Shown here: piece by piece, positions 35,834-44,088 of the stretch
How positions within the stretch are numbered: position 1 is the first letter of the stretch
How the letters are laid out: each line of letters starts with the position of its first letter
NCBI GenBank assembly: GCA_002452335.1
Contig: DKFJ01000012.1
Span: 140,553 to 204,552 of the forward strand
From: Deferribacteraceae bacterium UBA6799
GTDB taxonomy: Bacteria; Chrysiogenota; Deferribacteres; Deferribacterales; Geovibrionaceae
Length of the DNA stretch: 64,000 bases
Direction: 5' to 3'
The notes under the pieces: generated by a model
Told to the model about the DNA's origin: nothing
Databases searched by the model: none
What the model saw: only the letters and a program-made list of their open reading frames with translations
Made by a program: the position numbers and the translations under genes

Positions 35834-36859
35834 CTACCACTCAAATCTGTCGCCGAAGCTGTAATCCCGCTCCGCCTTCCTGCCCAGAATATCTTTCAGG
35901 TGTCTGGGATGCATACCGTATCCGGGTCTGACGCTTCTTATGTTCTCTTCCGTGAAGGTCTCGCCCTTTTTTATATCTTTTGCCGCATAGAGGCTGCGGC
36001 TGAACTGTCTGCTCTTTTTCTTCTTCTCCGTCAGCGAATAGTCCGGTCTGCCCAGCATCTTTTCCGTGTCTCTGACAGCCTGAACCATCTCTTTGAACTC
36101 CTGTCTGTTCAGAGAAAAACCGCTGTCCGGTCCGCCTATGCTCCTGTCCAGAATGAAATGCTTCTCTATCACCTTCGCCCCCAGAGCCACAGCCGCCACA
36201 GGCGCCGTAATGCCTGTTGTGTGGTCGGAAAATCCGGCAAAAACACCGAATCTGCGCTCCATATCAGGAATGGTGAGCAGGTTGGCGTCTTCCAGAGGCG
36301 CCGGATAGGCGCTGGTGCACTGAAGCAGAATGATGTTACTATTTCCCTCTTCACGGCATATACTTACAGCGTCTTCTATCTCCTGTAATTCAGCTATTCC
36401 GGTGGAGATTATGACAGGTCTGCCTTTTTCCGCTATATATCTGATGAGGTCGTAATCCGTTATCTCGAAAGACGCTATCTTGTAGGCAGTGGGGTCGAAC
36501 TGTTCCAGAAAATCCACCGCTGACCTGTCGAAGGGTGTGGAGAAAATATCCAGTCCCAGACCTCTGGCGTGGGCAAAGAGCTGACCGTGCCATTCCCAGG
36601 GGGTATACGCCTCCTGATAGAGACTGTACATGGTTCTGTTGTCCCACAGGGTGCCGCCTTTGATCACAAAATCGTCCCTGTCGCAGTTCAGCGTCAGAGT
36701 GTCCGCCGTATATGTCTGGAGTTTTACAGCGTCCGCACCGACTTCCTTAGCCGCTGTGATGGTGTCCAGAGCGGTTTGCAGGCTTCCGTTGTGATTGGCG
36801 CTCAGCTCTGCGATTATGAACGTTCCGCCTGTGCCTATCTCAAAGCTGCCTATCTTCAT
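35834..36859 (-). CDS. pseI: Pseudaminic acid synthase
   Basis: A 341-residue NeuB-family condensing enzyme joining phosphoenolpyruvate to the 6-deoxy-2,4-diacetamido (or acylamido) sugar to form pseudaminic acid. The NeuB TIM barrel shows IAELSANHNGSLQTA, DAVKLQTYTADTLTL and STPFDRSAVDFLE, while the stretch MYSLYQEAYTPWEW is characteristic of PseI rather than NeuB or LegI. A C-terminal SAF (antifreeze-like) domain begins around residue 285 (SRSLYAAKDIKKGE). It lies directly after the formyltransferase gene. Confidence 0.92.
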   Translation of the reverse strand: MKIGSFEIGTGGTFIIAELSANHNGSLQTALDTITAAKEVGADAVKLQTYTADTLTLNCDRDDFVIKGGTLWDNRTMYSLYQEAYTPWEWHGQLFAHARGLGLDIFSTPFDRSAVDFLEQFDPTAYKIASFEITDYDLIRYIAEKGRPVIISTGIAELQEIEDAVSICREEGNSNIILLQCTSAYPAPLEDANLLTIPDMERRFGVFAGFSDHTTGITAPVAAVALGAKVIEKHFILDRSIGGPDSGFSLNRQEFKEMVQAVRDTEKMLGRPDYSLTEKKKKSRQFSRSLYAAKDIKKGETFTEENIRSVRPGYGMHPRHLKDILGRKAERDYSFGDRFEW

Positions 36860-37490
36860 CGCTGTCCTCTCTGAATATCTTTAAAATGTATTTTTTCCCG
36901 TTCATGTAAAAGAACGCCGGATAGTCTTCGTTATGCACTGTTCTCAGCAGGTTGAACTGCTCCCTGATGGTTTTGTCCACGTCCAGTTCACCGTCCTTCG
37001 CCCCCCGTTTCGGATAGAAGGATTCCTCTCCGCTCTGCTTCACCGGAGTTTTGTATCTGTCGTAATCGGCGCAGAATTTCATGCACATGTTCATGATGGT
37101 TCTCGCCTGCATATCCCTGATCTCTTCGTTCAGCTCGGAGCCTGTGAGGGTCATTACGTCTTTCATATAGACGTCTCCGTTGTCCACTCCGTCTGCCGCC
37201 TCGAACATGGTGAAGACGATTTCGTTTCTGCCCTCTATCACCTGCCAGAAGACGGGAGCCCAGCCTTTTCCAGCGGGCAGGTCGCTTCCGTGGATAACGA
37301 TATTGTGTCTGTGTCTGTCCAGATATTCACGTCCGATAATCCTGTGATAGCTGAGGATGAAAACAGTATCGTACTCCTCCCCTATCTCTTTATGATCGAA
37401 AAAAAGGGCAGCTCCGTCTATCCTGCCTGTCAGCTCCTCCGCATAGGGAATGAACCACTGAGATGGTGATGTCAGAACAGCGTATCTCAT
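36840..37490 (-). CDS. Formyltransferase-fold protein of the pseudaminic acid operon (PseJ-like)
   Basis: A 216-residue Rossmann-type formyltransferase related to methionyl-tRNA formyltransferase. NIVIHGSDLPAGKGWAPVFWQV is the sugar-formyltransferase active-site loop (with the catalytic histidine), and FEAADGVDNGDVY holds the catalytic aspartate. It sits where pseH (the acetyltransferase for N-4 of the UDP-sugar) is expected in pse operons; no GNAT gene is present here. PseJ of Anoxybacillus is a known formyltransferase in pseudaminic acid synthesis, so transfer of formyl from N10-formyl-tetrahydrofolate is a fair inference. The ATG at 37490 overlaps the pseG stop. Confidence 0.8.
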   Translation of the reverse strand: MRYAVLTSPSQWFIPYAEELTGRIDGAALFFDHKEIGEEYDTVFILSYHRIIGREYLDRHRHNIVIHGSDLPAGKGWAPVFWQVIEGRNEIVFTMFEAADGVDNGDVYMKDVMTLTGSELNEEIRDMQARTIMNMCMKFCADYDRYKTPVKQSGEESFYPKRGAKDGELDVDKTIREQFNLLRTVHNEDYPAFFYMNGKKYILKIFREDSDEDRQL

Positions 37491-38377
37491 TTCCCACATC
37501 CGTCTGTTATATCTTTTACGCAGTTTTTCAGTTTTTCCGTATCCAGCTCATCCATGACACAGAATCCCTGTTTTTTCAGAAATTCATATATGTCGTTCTG
37601 GTTATCTGCCGTTTTCACCGCTATAAGCGGCACTCCCAGATAGTATGCCTCGTTTGCCGTAACACTGGGGGTGATGATGCCGAAACAGCTCCGGTTCATT
37701 ATCTTCGCCACGTTTTCGGCGTTTACGCACAGCTCTATATTTTCATGATCTTCGGCGTATTTTTTCAGCGATTCCAGGCGGGCGTTTGCCGTTGTGGTTA
37801 TGACGCTGATATTCAGAGGAAAACCGGACAGCACGTCGCAGATCTTTTCATTCAGCCCTGCCGTGTCCGCCCCGCCCATAGCCACGAAAACCCTGTTTCT
37901 ATCATATTGTTTTCTGCCTATCTCCTTCTGAATACGGAACTCGTCCCGAAGCAGGGTATATTCCGAACCGCATCTCAGCTCGCAGTAGGAAGGAACCAGC
38001 CCCCTGTATCTGCCGGCGTCCGCTGAAACATTATGATTCAGAAGCACATCGCAGAAATGCTTTTCATATGTGTCGTCCAGACAAAAAAGCCTGACTCCTG
38101 TCAGCTCCTTTATCCTCTTTTCGTCATCGTATCCGATACCGTAGTGGTCTATGATAAGCGTCTCCGCCTTATGCTCCCTGACCAGCTCTATCAGCTCGTC
38201 TATGTTTCCGCTTTTCAGCAGATGCACAGGATAGTTTATCCTGCCGTTTATACTGCCGTCCAGATCTCTGACAGCGAACAGCACATCATAGAACTGCTCC
38301 GCCAGAACCAGACAGCGCATTATGTGTCCCGTACCCATACTGTTGGATGAATCGGCCCTGATGATAACTCTAGCCAT
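37487..38377 (-). CDS. pseG: UDP-2,4-diacylamido-altropyranose hydrolase
   Basis: A 296-residue GT-B-fold hydrolase that removes UDP from the 2,4-diacylamino-trideoxy-altrose before condensation. RADSSNSMGTGHIMRCLVLAEQF at the N-terminus contains the catalytic-region histidine of PseG, and DHYGIG and VAMGGADTAG are the other nucleotide and sugar loops. The ATG at 38377, with GAGG before it, fits the family start; an upstream ATG at 38398 would overlap more of pseF. It overlaps pseF by 8 bases. Confidence 0.9.
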   Translation of the reverse strand: MARVIIRADSSNSMGTGHIMRCLVLAEQFYDVLFAVRDLDGSINGRINYPVHLLKSGNIDELIELVREHKAETLIIDHYGIGYDDEKRIKELTGVRLFCLDDTYEKHFCDVLLNHNVSADAGRYRGLVPSYCELRCGSEYTLLRDEFRIQKEIGRKQYDRNRVFVAMGGADTAGLNEKICDVLSGFPLNISVITTTANARLESLKKYAEDHENIELCVNAENVAKIMNRSCFGIITPSVTANEAYYLGVPLIAVKTADNQNDIYEFLKKQGFCVMDELDTEKLKNCVKDITDGCGK

Positions 38378-39077
38378 GTGTCCTCTGTATAACCTCATAC
38401 ATCAGCTCAGCCCTCTGCCAGTCTTCCGGCGTGTCTATGTCCTGCACCAGATAGCGGGGGATTACAACGGGTATGCTCACACTGCTGAACATAACCTCGT
38501 CTCTGTGCTGTTTTTGTCTCTGTCTGTTCGTCCAGTAGAACTGTCCGGCATCCTGATAGGCTTCCGGCAGATCCTGACTGCGCGTTGCGTAGCACTCCGG
38601 ATGAAACATCTCCGCCCTGCCTTTCTCTGTGATGGTGAATGTCCTCTGTATGGGAAAAGGCATGGAGGCGCAGGAGAAAGCGTTCACAGCGTCGCTGTTT
38701 TTCAGCAGTTCATAGCCTTTAGCCAGATATTCCGCCCTGATGAAAGGCGCTGTGGCATATATCGTGCAGACATAGTCATAGACTATGCCCTGTTTCTCAT
38801 AAAACTCAACGGCGTGGTTCACCACATCCGCCGTACCGGTGAAATCATCCGCCAGCTCTTTCGGTCTGACGAACGGCACTTCCGCGCCGTATTTCACCGC
38901 TGTGGCGGCTATCTCTTCATCATCCGTGGACACCACCACCCTGTCGAACATCCCGCAGTCCAGCGCCGCCTGAATGGAATAGGCTATCAGAGGTTTTCCG
39001 TGAAAATCCTTTATGTTCTTCCTCGGTATCCTCTTGCTGCCGCCTCTGGCGGGTATAACAGCTATCGCCTTATCCAC
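38370..39077 (-). CDS. pseF: Pseudaminic acid cytidylyltransferase
   Basis: A 235-residue CMP-sugar synthetase that activates pseudaminic acid with CTP for glycosyl transfer. AVIPARGGSKRIPRKN is the CTP-binding loop; FHGKPLIAYSIQAAL and the TDDEEIAA/YEFVRPKELA regions follow the NeuA/PseF fold. It overlaps pseC at the start and pseG at the end by 8 bases each, so translation is coupled. Its length matches PseF, shorter than many NeuA enzymes. Confidence 0.92.
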   Translation of the reverse strand: MDKAIAVIPARGGSKRIPRKNIKDFHGKPLIAYSIQAALDCGMFDRVVVSTDDEEIAATAVKYGAEVPFVRPKELADDFTGTADVVNHAVEFYEKQGIVYDYVCTIYATAPFIRAEYLAKGYELLKNSDAVNAFSCASMPFPIQRTFTITEKGRAEMFHPECYATRSQDLPEAYQDAGQFYWTNRQRQKQHRDEVMFSSVSIPVVIPRYLVQDIDTPEDWQRAELMYEVIQRTHG

Positions 39078-40233
39078 CGAGCACTTCCTTCACAGAGTCA
39101 ATAACATAGTCCTGTTCCACATCGGACAGGGCGGGATACATGGGCAGAGAGAAACACTCGCTGTAATAGCTGTCCATCACCGGAGTGTGTTCGTCCCCGT
39201 ATCCCAGAGACCTGTAATAGGGCTGTCTGTTGATGGGGATATAGTGGAGCTGAAGACCGATATTCTTCTCACGCATCTTCATGAAAAACTCCGCCCTGCT
39301 CATGCCGGTTATATCGAAATCTGTTCTGGCGACATAAAGGTGATATGAAGACCTGATGTCAAAACCGTACAGGGGACGCACTATGGCTTCGGAGAACTCC
39401 CTGTCGTATTTTTTTGCTATATCGTGACGTCTCATGATGAATCCGTCCAGTTTTCTGAACTGTGACAGTCCCAGAGCGCACTGAATATCTGTTATGCGGT
39501 AGTTATATCCCAGATCCTGCATCTCGTAGTACCAGGGGTTATGGTTGCCTTTTTCATCATACGCCATGGAGTCTTCGGTGAACCCGTCACGGACTATGCC
39601 GTGGGTTCGCAGCTTCATCACTCTGTCGTAGATCTCTTTCGAGTTGGTGGTGACAGCGCCTCCCTCACCAGTGGTGAGATGCTTTACCGGATGAAACGAC
39701 AGGATGGAACAGTCGGAAGCGTAACAGCTTGCCGCCCTGACCCCTTCATCTCTGGCGCCTATGGAGTGGGCGCAGTCTTCCAGAATCTTAATACCGTATG
39801 TCTCTTTCAGATGTTTCAGCCGGAGCTGGCTGACAGGATTGCCGGAAAAATGAACAGCGTAGAGCGCTTTGATAGTTCTGTCTTTTTTTATCATTTCCTC
39901 GCACAGGTCGAGGTCGATATTGCCGTCTTCGGCTATATCGCAGAAGACAGGCTCACCGCCGGCGTATAATATTCCGTTTGATGTGGCAACGAACGAGTTC
40001 GGCGTGGTGAGGACTCTTTCGCCCTCTTTCAGAAGAGCCAGCGATGCCAGATGCAGTGCCGCTGTGCCGTTTGCCACAGCCACAGCATATTTTGCCCCGG
40101 TATAGGAGCAGATCGCCTGTTCGAACTCAGCCACTTTGGGTCCTGTAGTCAGATAATCCGACCGCAGAACCTCCGCCACAGCTTCTATGTCCTCTTTATC
40201 AATGCTCTGTCTGCCGTAAGGAATAAATGACAT
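39070..40233 (-). CDS. pseC: UDP-4-amino-4,6-dideoxy-N-acetyl-altrosamine transaminase
   Basis: A 387-residue DegT/DnrJ/EryC1 aminotransferase. The PLP lysine is in SILSFHPVKHLTTGEGGAV, and the N-terminal YGRQSIDKEDIEAVAEVLRSDYLTTGP is the usual PseC start. It transfers the glutamate amino group to C4 of the keto-sugar made by PseB. It is directly adjacent to pseB with no gap. Specificity among the family follows from the neighbours. Confidence 0.92.
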   Translation of the reverse strand: MSFIPYGRQSIDKEDIEAVAEVLRSDYLTTGPKVAEFEQAICSYTGAKYAVAVANGTAALHLASLALLKEGERVLTTPNSFVATSNGILYAGGEPVFCDIAEDGNIDLDLCEEMIKKDRTIKALYAVHFSGNPVSQLRLKHLKETYGIKILEDCAHSIGARDEGVRAASCYASDCSILSFHPVKHLTTGEGGAVTTNSKEIYDRVMKLRTHGIVRDGFTEDSMAYDEKGNHNPWYYEMQDLGYNYRITDIQCALGLSQFRKLDGFIMRRHDIAKKYDREFSEAIVRPLYGFDIRSSYHLYVARTDFDITGMSRAEFFMKMREKNIGLQLHYIPINRQPYYRSLGYGDEHTPVMDSYYSECFSLPMYPALSDVEQDYVIDSVKEVLGG

Positions 40234-41226
40234 TTATACCTCTTTCAAAAGCTCCCTGAACTGATCGTGGGAGAGCCAGTCTTTGTTTTTCTCAGAGCTG
40301 TATTCAAATCCCTGCGCCACCTTTGTTCCGGCTTCGTTCAGCAGGTTCTTCGTATAGTCCACCTGAAAGGCGAACTGTATGGTGGGGCAGATAACATAAT
40401 GGTCGTGAAATTCCAGAGTAAGATGTGAATCGTCCGCCGGACACATGGTCTCGTGCAGTTTTTCCCCCGGGCGGATGCCTATCACTTTATGCGGCAGACC
40501 GGGCGCCATAGCCTTTGCCAGATCGGTCATATACATAGAAGGAATCTTCGGGATGAAGATCTCGCCGCCCTGCATGCGCTCAAAATTTTTCAGAACAAAA
40601 TTAACGCCCTGAGCCAGAGTGATAAGAAATCTGGTCATGTTGACGTCTGTGATGGGCAGCTCTTTCGCTCCCTCTTTTATCAGTCTTTCGAAGAAAGGCA
40701 CAACAGAGCCTCTGCTGCCGATAACGTTGCCGTAGCGCACAACGGAGAAACGGGTCTTTCTCTTGCCCACTATGTTGTTGGCGGCGATGAAGAGTTTGTC
40801 GGATGCCAGCTTGGTGGCTCCGTAGAGATTGATGGGGTTGGCCGCCTTGTCCGTGGAGAGCGCCATGACCTTATCCACCTGATTATACAGAGCAGCCTGA
40901 ATGACGTTCTCCGCTCCGTGGACATTGGTCTTGATACATTCCATGGGGTTATATTCTGCCGCCGGAACCTGTTTCAGCGCTGCGGCGTGGATAACGTAGT
41001 CCACTCCCTGCATCGCCTCTTTCAGCCTTTCGCCGTCTCTGACATCACCGATGAAATATCTCATACAGGGGTCTTTGAACACCATGGACATCTCGAACTG
41101 TTTCAGTTCGTCTCTGCTGTATATGATGACCCTGTTGGGTTTGTATTTTTTCAGTAATATTTCGGTGTATTTTTTGCCGAAGCTCCCGGTTCCTCCGGTG
41201 ATCAGTATGTTTTTACCGTTAAACAT
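40234..41226 (-). CDS. pseB: UDP-GlcNAc 4,6-dehydratase (inverting)
   Basis: A 330-residue short-chain dehydrogenase/reductase that starts the pseudaminic acid pathway from UDP-N-acetylglucosamine. It has the NADP loop TGGTGSFGKKY, the YSRDELKQFEM motif and YGATK in place of the classic YxxxK; HAAALKQVPAAEYNP is typical of the PseB/FlaA1 group. It is single-domain, without the membrane part of PglF/CapD. The ATG at 41226 has GGAG six bases upstream; an in-frame ATG at 41277 lacks one and would reach into the promoter. Confidence 0.94.
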   Translation of the reverse strand: MFNGKNILITGGTGSFGKKYTEILLKKYKPNRVIIYSRDELKQFEMSMVFKDPCMRYFIGDVRDGERLKEAMQGVDYVIHAAALKQVPAAEYNPMECIKTNVHGAENVIQAALYNQVDKVMALSTDKAANPINLYGATKLASDKLFIAANNIVGKRKTRFSVVRYGNVIGSRGSVVPFFERLIKEGAKELPITDVNMTRFLITLAQGVNFVLKNFERMQGGEIFIPKIPSMYMTDLAKAMAPGLPHKVIGIRPGEKLHETMCPADDSHLTLEFHDHYVICPTIQFAFQVDYTKNLLNEAGTKVAQGFEYSSEKNKDWLSHDQFRELLKEV

Positions 41227-41248
41227 CTTTTTCTCCGTCTTTATATCA

Positions 41249-41277
41249 ATACTAGCCCATAGGCCGCAGATATACAA
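41249..41277 (-). promoter_or_regulatory. Candidate pse operon promoter
   Basis: On the minus strand TTGTAT (41272-41277) and TAGTAT (41249-41254) are 17 bases apart, giving a leader of about 15-20 bases before the pseB ATG at 41226. Box matches are moderate. Confidence 0.35.
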
Positions 41278-41287
41278 TATAAACAGT

Positions 41288-41312
41288 AAGGGCGGGGAAT
41301 CTCCCCGCCCTT
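41288..41312 (-). terminator. Hairpin terminator between the DUF2292 gene and the pse operon
   Basis: An 11-bp stem AAGGGCGGGGA/TCCCCGCCCTT with a 3-base loop lies 25 bases after the small gene's stop. On the minus strand a T-rich but interrupted tract follows. It would separate the flagellin-DUF2292 transcript from the pse operon. Confidence 0.7.
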
Positions 41313-41336
41313 TACGACATATGTAATGTGTTTCTG

Positions 41337-41504
41337 TTACAGCTTCACTGATTCTGTCTTGCGGATGATGGTCACTCTTCCTGCCTCGAATTTTACTTCG
41401 ACCGAGCCGTAGAAGTTTGACTGAAACATCTCCTTAAGTATTTCCTGAAGCTGATCCATCTGAGATTTATTATTATCCTTTTTCGGAACACTCATAGCAG
41501 CCAT
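41337..41504 (-). CDS. DUF2292 / YezD-like small protein
   Basis: A 55-residue gene below usual length limits for gene finding. The product is basic-hydrophilic at first, then carries QEILKEMFQSNFYGSVEVKF followed by EAGRVTIIRKTESVKL. The pattern YGSVxVxxxxGRVxxIxKxE is that of DUF2292 (Bacillus YezD), a family of unknown function often seen near sulfur-metabolism genes. Its ATG at 41504 has GGGAGGG seven bases upstream, an excellent site. It lies 36 bases after the flagellin gene with no terminator between, so it is probably co-transcribed with flagellin. Confidence 0.8.
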   Translation of the reverse strand: MAAMSVPKKDNNKSQMDQLQEILKEMFQSNFYGSVEVKFEAGRVTIIRKTESVKL

Positions 41505-41540
41505 AGTTATACCCTCCCTGGTAAATTATATTAGCTCATC

Positions 41541-43946
41541 TTACTGAAGAAGCTGAAGAGCCATCTGAGGTACAGAGTTGGCCTGAGCCAGCATTGATAT
41601 ACCTGCCTGTGTCAGAACCTGATACTGGGTGTAAGTTGACATTTCTTCAGCCATATCGAGGTCTCTGATCCTTGATTCAGCCGCTGTCATGTTTTCGTTG
41701 GCTGTGTCAAGGTTGTTGATTGTGTATTCGAGTCTGTTTACCTGGGCTCCTATGGTCGCTCTGACGCTTACCACCATATCGATAGCGGCGTCTATGTCCG
41801 GAATAGCCGCCTGAGCCAGTTCCTGTGACACGAGTGTGAGGTTGTCCAGACCGAGACCGGTAACATCGAGCTGGGGAATGCTGACAGCCAGTGTCTGTCC
41901 TGCGTTAGCTCCGATCTGGAGGTCTGTGGAGTTATCAACTATGTGGAGGAAGTATTCCTCATTGGCAACGTCTTCGTTTGTGCTGAAAACCACGTTGCTG
42001 TTGACGTCATCCCATGATTCGTTAACACCCGCTCTGGAATCCAGAACGATCTCAACACCATCGATGATACCGTATACTCTGTCGTTGCCTGTTTCGTCTG
42101 TTCCGATCAGCTCGCCTGTGTGGGCGTCATATACGGTCACTTTTGTTGTGTTGTTCTCAGCTTCCTGGATCACGTTCAGGCTGAGAGCGTTGATCAGGTC
42201 TTCGTCACCGGAGAAGGCTATCTCTCCCTGCTCGCCTGTGAGGGCTGTCTGGATGATGAATGTACCTTCCACTGACTGGTCGCCTGATGATGTTGCCACG
42301 GAAACATAGTCTACAAGGTGGCTGTTAACTGTGTTGTTGTCTGATCCCATACCGAGATCGTTAACTATGGCGTTTGTAAGTTTCTCTTCGAGATCTGCTA
42401 TAGTGTCGTCTGCTTCCAGATAGATAGTAGCGGATGTTCCGTTACCCCAGACGGTCAGCTCCTGTTTGTTGTCGAACAGGTTGTTGCCGTCTGAATCTGT
42501 GAAGACAGATATGTCTTTCAGCTTGGTAGTGGAAGCGGCGGCTTCGCCTGCTCCTGTGACCTTCAGGCTGAAATCGCCTGTCATTGTCATACCTGCTGAG
42601 CCTGTGCCGAGGTTGTCTGTTTCTTTAAAGTTGATTACAAGAGAACCTATATCAAGGTTACCTGTGTCAGAGTTGATTGTGGCGTAGTACACCTCAACGT
42701 CTGTTGTATCCACGAAATAGTCGCCGTTATCAGGGCCTGTAAGGCTGTTGATGGCTGTATAGTGGATAGTGGGTCCGTTCTGGCTGAGCGGTCCGCCTGT
42801 TATTTTGATAGTACCGCCGCCAGAAGAAGCTATGTCTACTGCGGCTACGTCTGTGGCGCCTGTAAGAGCCAGAAGAACTTTGTCGCCGTCCTGTACAGAA
42901 CCGCTGCTTCCGATGGCTATGTCAAGGTTGAAAGCCAGTGAAGAGCCAGCTGAGTTTACAAGGTTAGCCATAGTAGCAGATGCTGAATCTATGGAAACGA
43001 TTGTACCGCTTGATGAAACATCAACCTGAACCCATTCACCTGTCCAGCCTGTGGAAGCGTCAATGTATCTTACCATGGCTGCGTATGTTGCGGTTGTACT
43101 GGATGCTGATGTGATGTTGTCTGTAAATTTTACTTCGAAATAGCCTGAGCTTGTGATTGTTGTTGTCACAGAGGCGCTGGACACTGAGAACATAGAACCT
43201 GCCTGGAGGTATGATCCCACTGTCTCCACAGAAGCTGTGCCGGCGGCTGTGATGTCGCCCACTGTCACTGTGTAGTAGCTGCTGCCTGATGCGGCGAGTG
43301 ATGCGGCGTCTGATACGCTGGCAACGTTAGTGTCGTTGACGTCTCCGCCCGCTGTCACTATCTCTGTACCGATGACATCATCGTTCAGTGTCATAATGTC
43401 TGTTTTGTAGACCTGGTTGTCGCCGGCTATTGTTTCAAGATTGATCTTGTAGTTGCCTTCGGCTACCTCGTCTCTGATTATTGCTTCGATATTGCTGGAG
43501 CTTGATGACCACAGAGCTGTTCCGTCTCCGTTCAGGAGTTTTTTAGTGTTGAACTCAGTGGCTGTGGAGATTCTGTCGATCTCTGCTTTCAGCTGTTCAA
43601 CTTCTTTCTGGATTTCTGTTCTGTCATTAGATGTGTAGGTGCCGTTGGCAGCCTGTACAGCGAGCTCACGCATCCTCTGGAGCATGGAGCTGACTTCGTC
43701 GAGAGCGCCTTCAGCCGTCTGCAGCATAGAGATACCGTCCTGAGCGTTCATGGAAGCGCGCTCGAGACCGGTTATTTGACCTCTTAACTTCTCTGATATT
43801 GCAAGACCTGATGCGTCGTCTGCGGCGTGGTTAATGCGAAGACCTGATGAGAGTCTTTCGATCGATGTGGACATCGCTGTCTGGTTGATTCCCAAGTATC
43901 TTTGTGAGTTCAAAGATGCAACGTTTTGATAGACTGTAAGTGCCAT
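41541..43946 (-). CDS. fliC: Flagellin, unusually long with an expanded central region
   Basis: The 801-residue filament subunit; most flagellins have 280-600. The N-terminal D0/D1 region (about 1-150, MALTVYQNVASLNSQRYL then NQTAMSTSIERLSSGLRIN) and the C-terminal D1/D0 (about 690-801, ending SVPQMALQLLQ) are standard. Between them about 530 residues rich in Ser, Thr, Ala and Gly form surface domains, likely sites of pseudaminic acid O-glycosylation. The ATG at 43946 with AAGGAGGA upstream is the start. A sigma-28-type promoter lies just upstream. Confidence 0.94.
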   Translation of the reverse strand: MALTVYQNVASLNSQRYLGINQTAMSTSIERLSSGLRINHAADDASGLAISEKLRGQITGLERASMNAQDGISMLQTAEGALDEVSSMLQRMRELAVQAANGTYTSNDRTEIQKEVEQLKAEIDRISTATEFNTKKLLNGDGTALWSSSSSNIEAIIRDEVAEGNYKINLETIAGDNQVYKTDIMTLNDDVIGTEIVTAGGDVNDTNVASVSDAASLAASGSSYYTVTVGDITAAGTASVETVGSYLQAGSMFSVSSASVTTTITSSGYFEVKFTDNITSASSTTATYAAMVRYIDASTGWTGEWVQVDVSSSGTIVSIDSASATMANLVNSAGSSLAFNLDIAIGSSGSVQDGDKVLLALTGATDVAAVDIASSGGGTIKITGGPLSQNGPTIHYTAINSLTGPDNGDYFVDTTDVEVYYATINSDTGNLDIGSLVINFKETDNLGTGSAGMTMTGDFSLKVTGAGEAAASTTKLKDISVFTDSDGNNLFDNKQELTVWGNGTSATIYLEADDTIADLEEKLTNAIVNDLGMGSDNNTVNSHLVDYVSVATSSGDQSVEGTFIIQTALTGEQGEIAFSGDEDLINALSLNVIQEAENNTTKVTVYDAHTGELIGTDETGNDRVYGIIDGVEIVLDSRAGVNESWDDVNSNVVFSTNEDVANEEYFLHIVDNSTDLQIGANAGQTLAVSIPQLDVTGLGLDNLTLVSQELAQAAIPDIDAAIDMVVSVRATIGAQVNRLEYTINNLDTANENMTAAESRIRDLDMAEEMSTYTQYQVLTQAGISMLAQANSVPQMALQLLQ

Positions 43947-44000
43947 TCTATCCTCCTTGATTGTTTCAATAGAGGTCATGCGCATCCCTGCGCAGTATTC

Positions 44001-44028
44001 TTTTCGGCATATTTAAAACATATCTTTA
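44001..44028 (-). promoter_or_regulatory. Sigma-28 (FliA) flagellin promoter
   Basis: On the minus strand TAAA (44025-44028) and GCCGAAAA (44001-44008) are 16 bases apart, close to the flagellar consensus TAAA-N15-GCCGATAA. Transcription would start about 45-50 bases before the flagellin ATG. Confidence 0.7.
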
Positions 44029-44088
44029 GAGGAAAAATGGAGTTTTTTTAGAAAAAAGAATTAAACAGCTGGTAATATTGAATAAAAA

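Noticed and set aside
41541..43946. CRISPR-like or tandem repeats inside the flagellin gene
   Set aside because: The region is rich in Ser/Thr codons and looks repetitive, but there is no regular repeat-spacer unit and the reading frame is intact.
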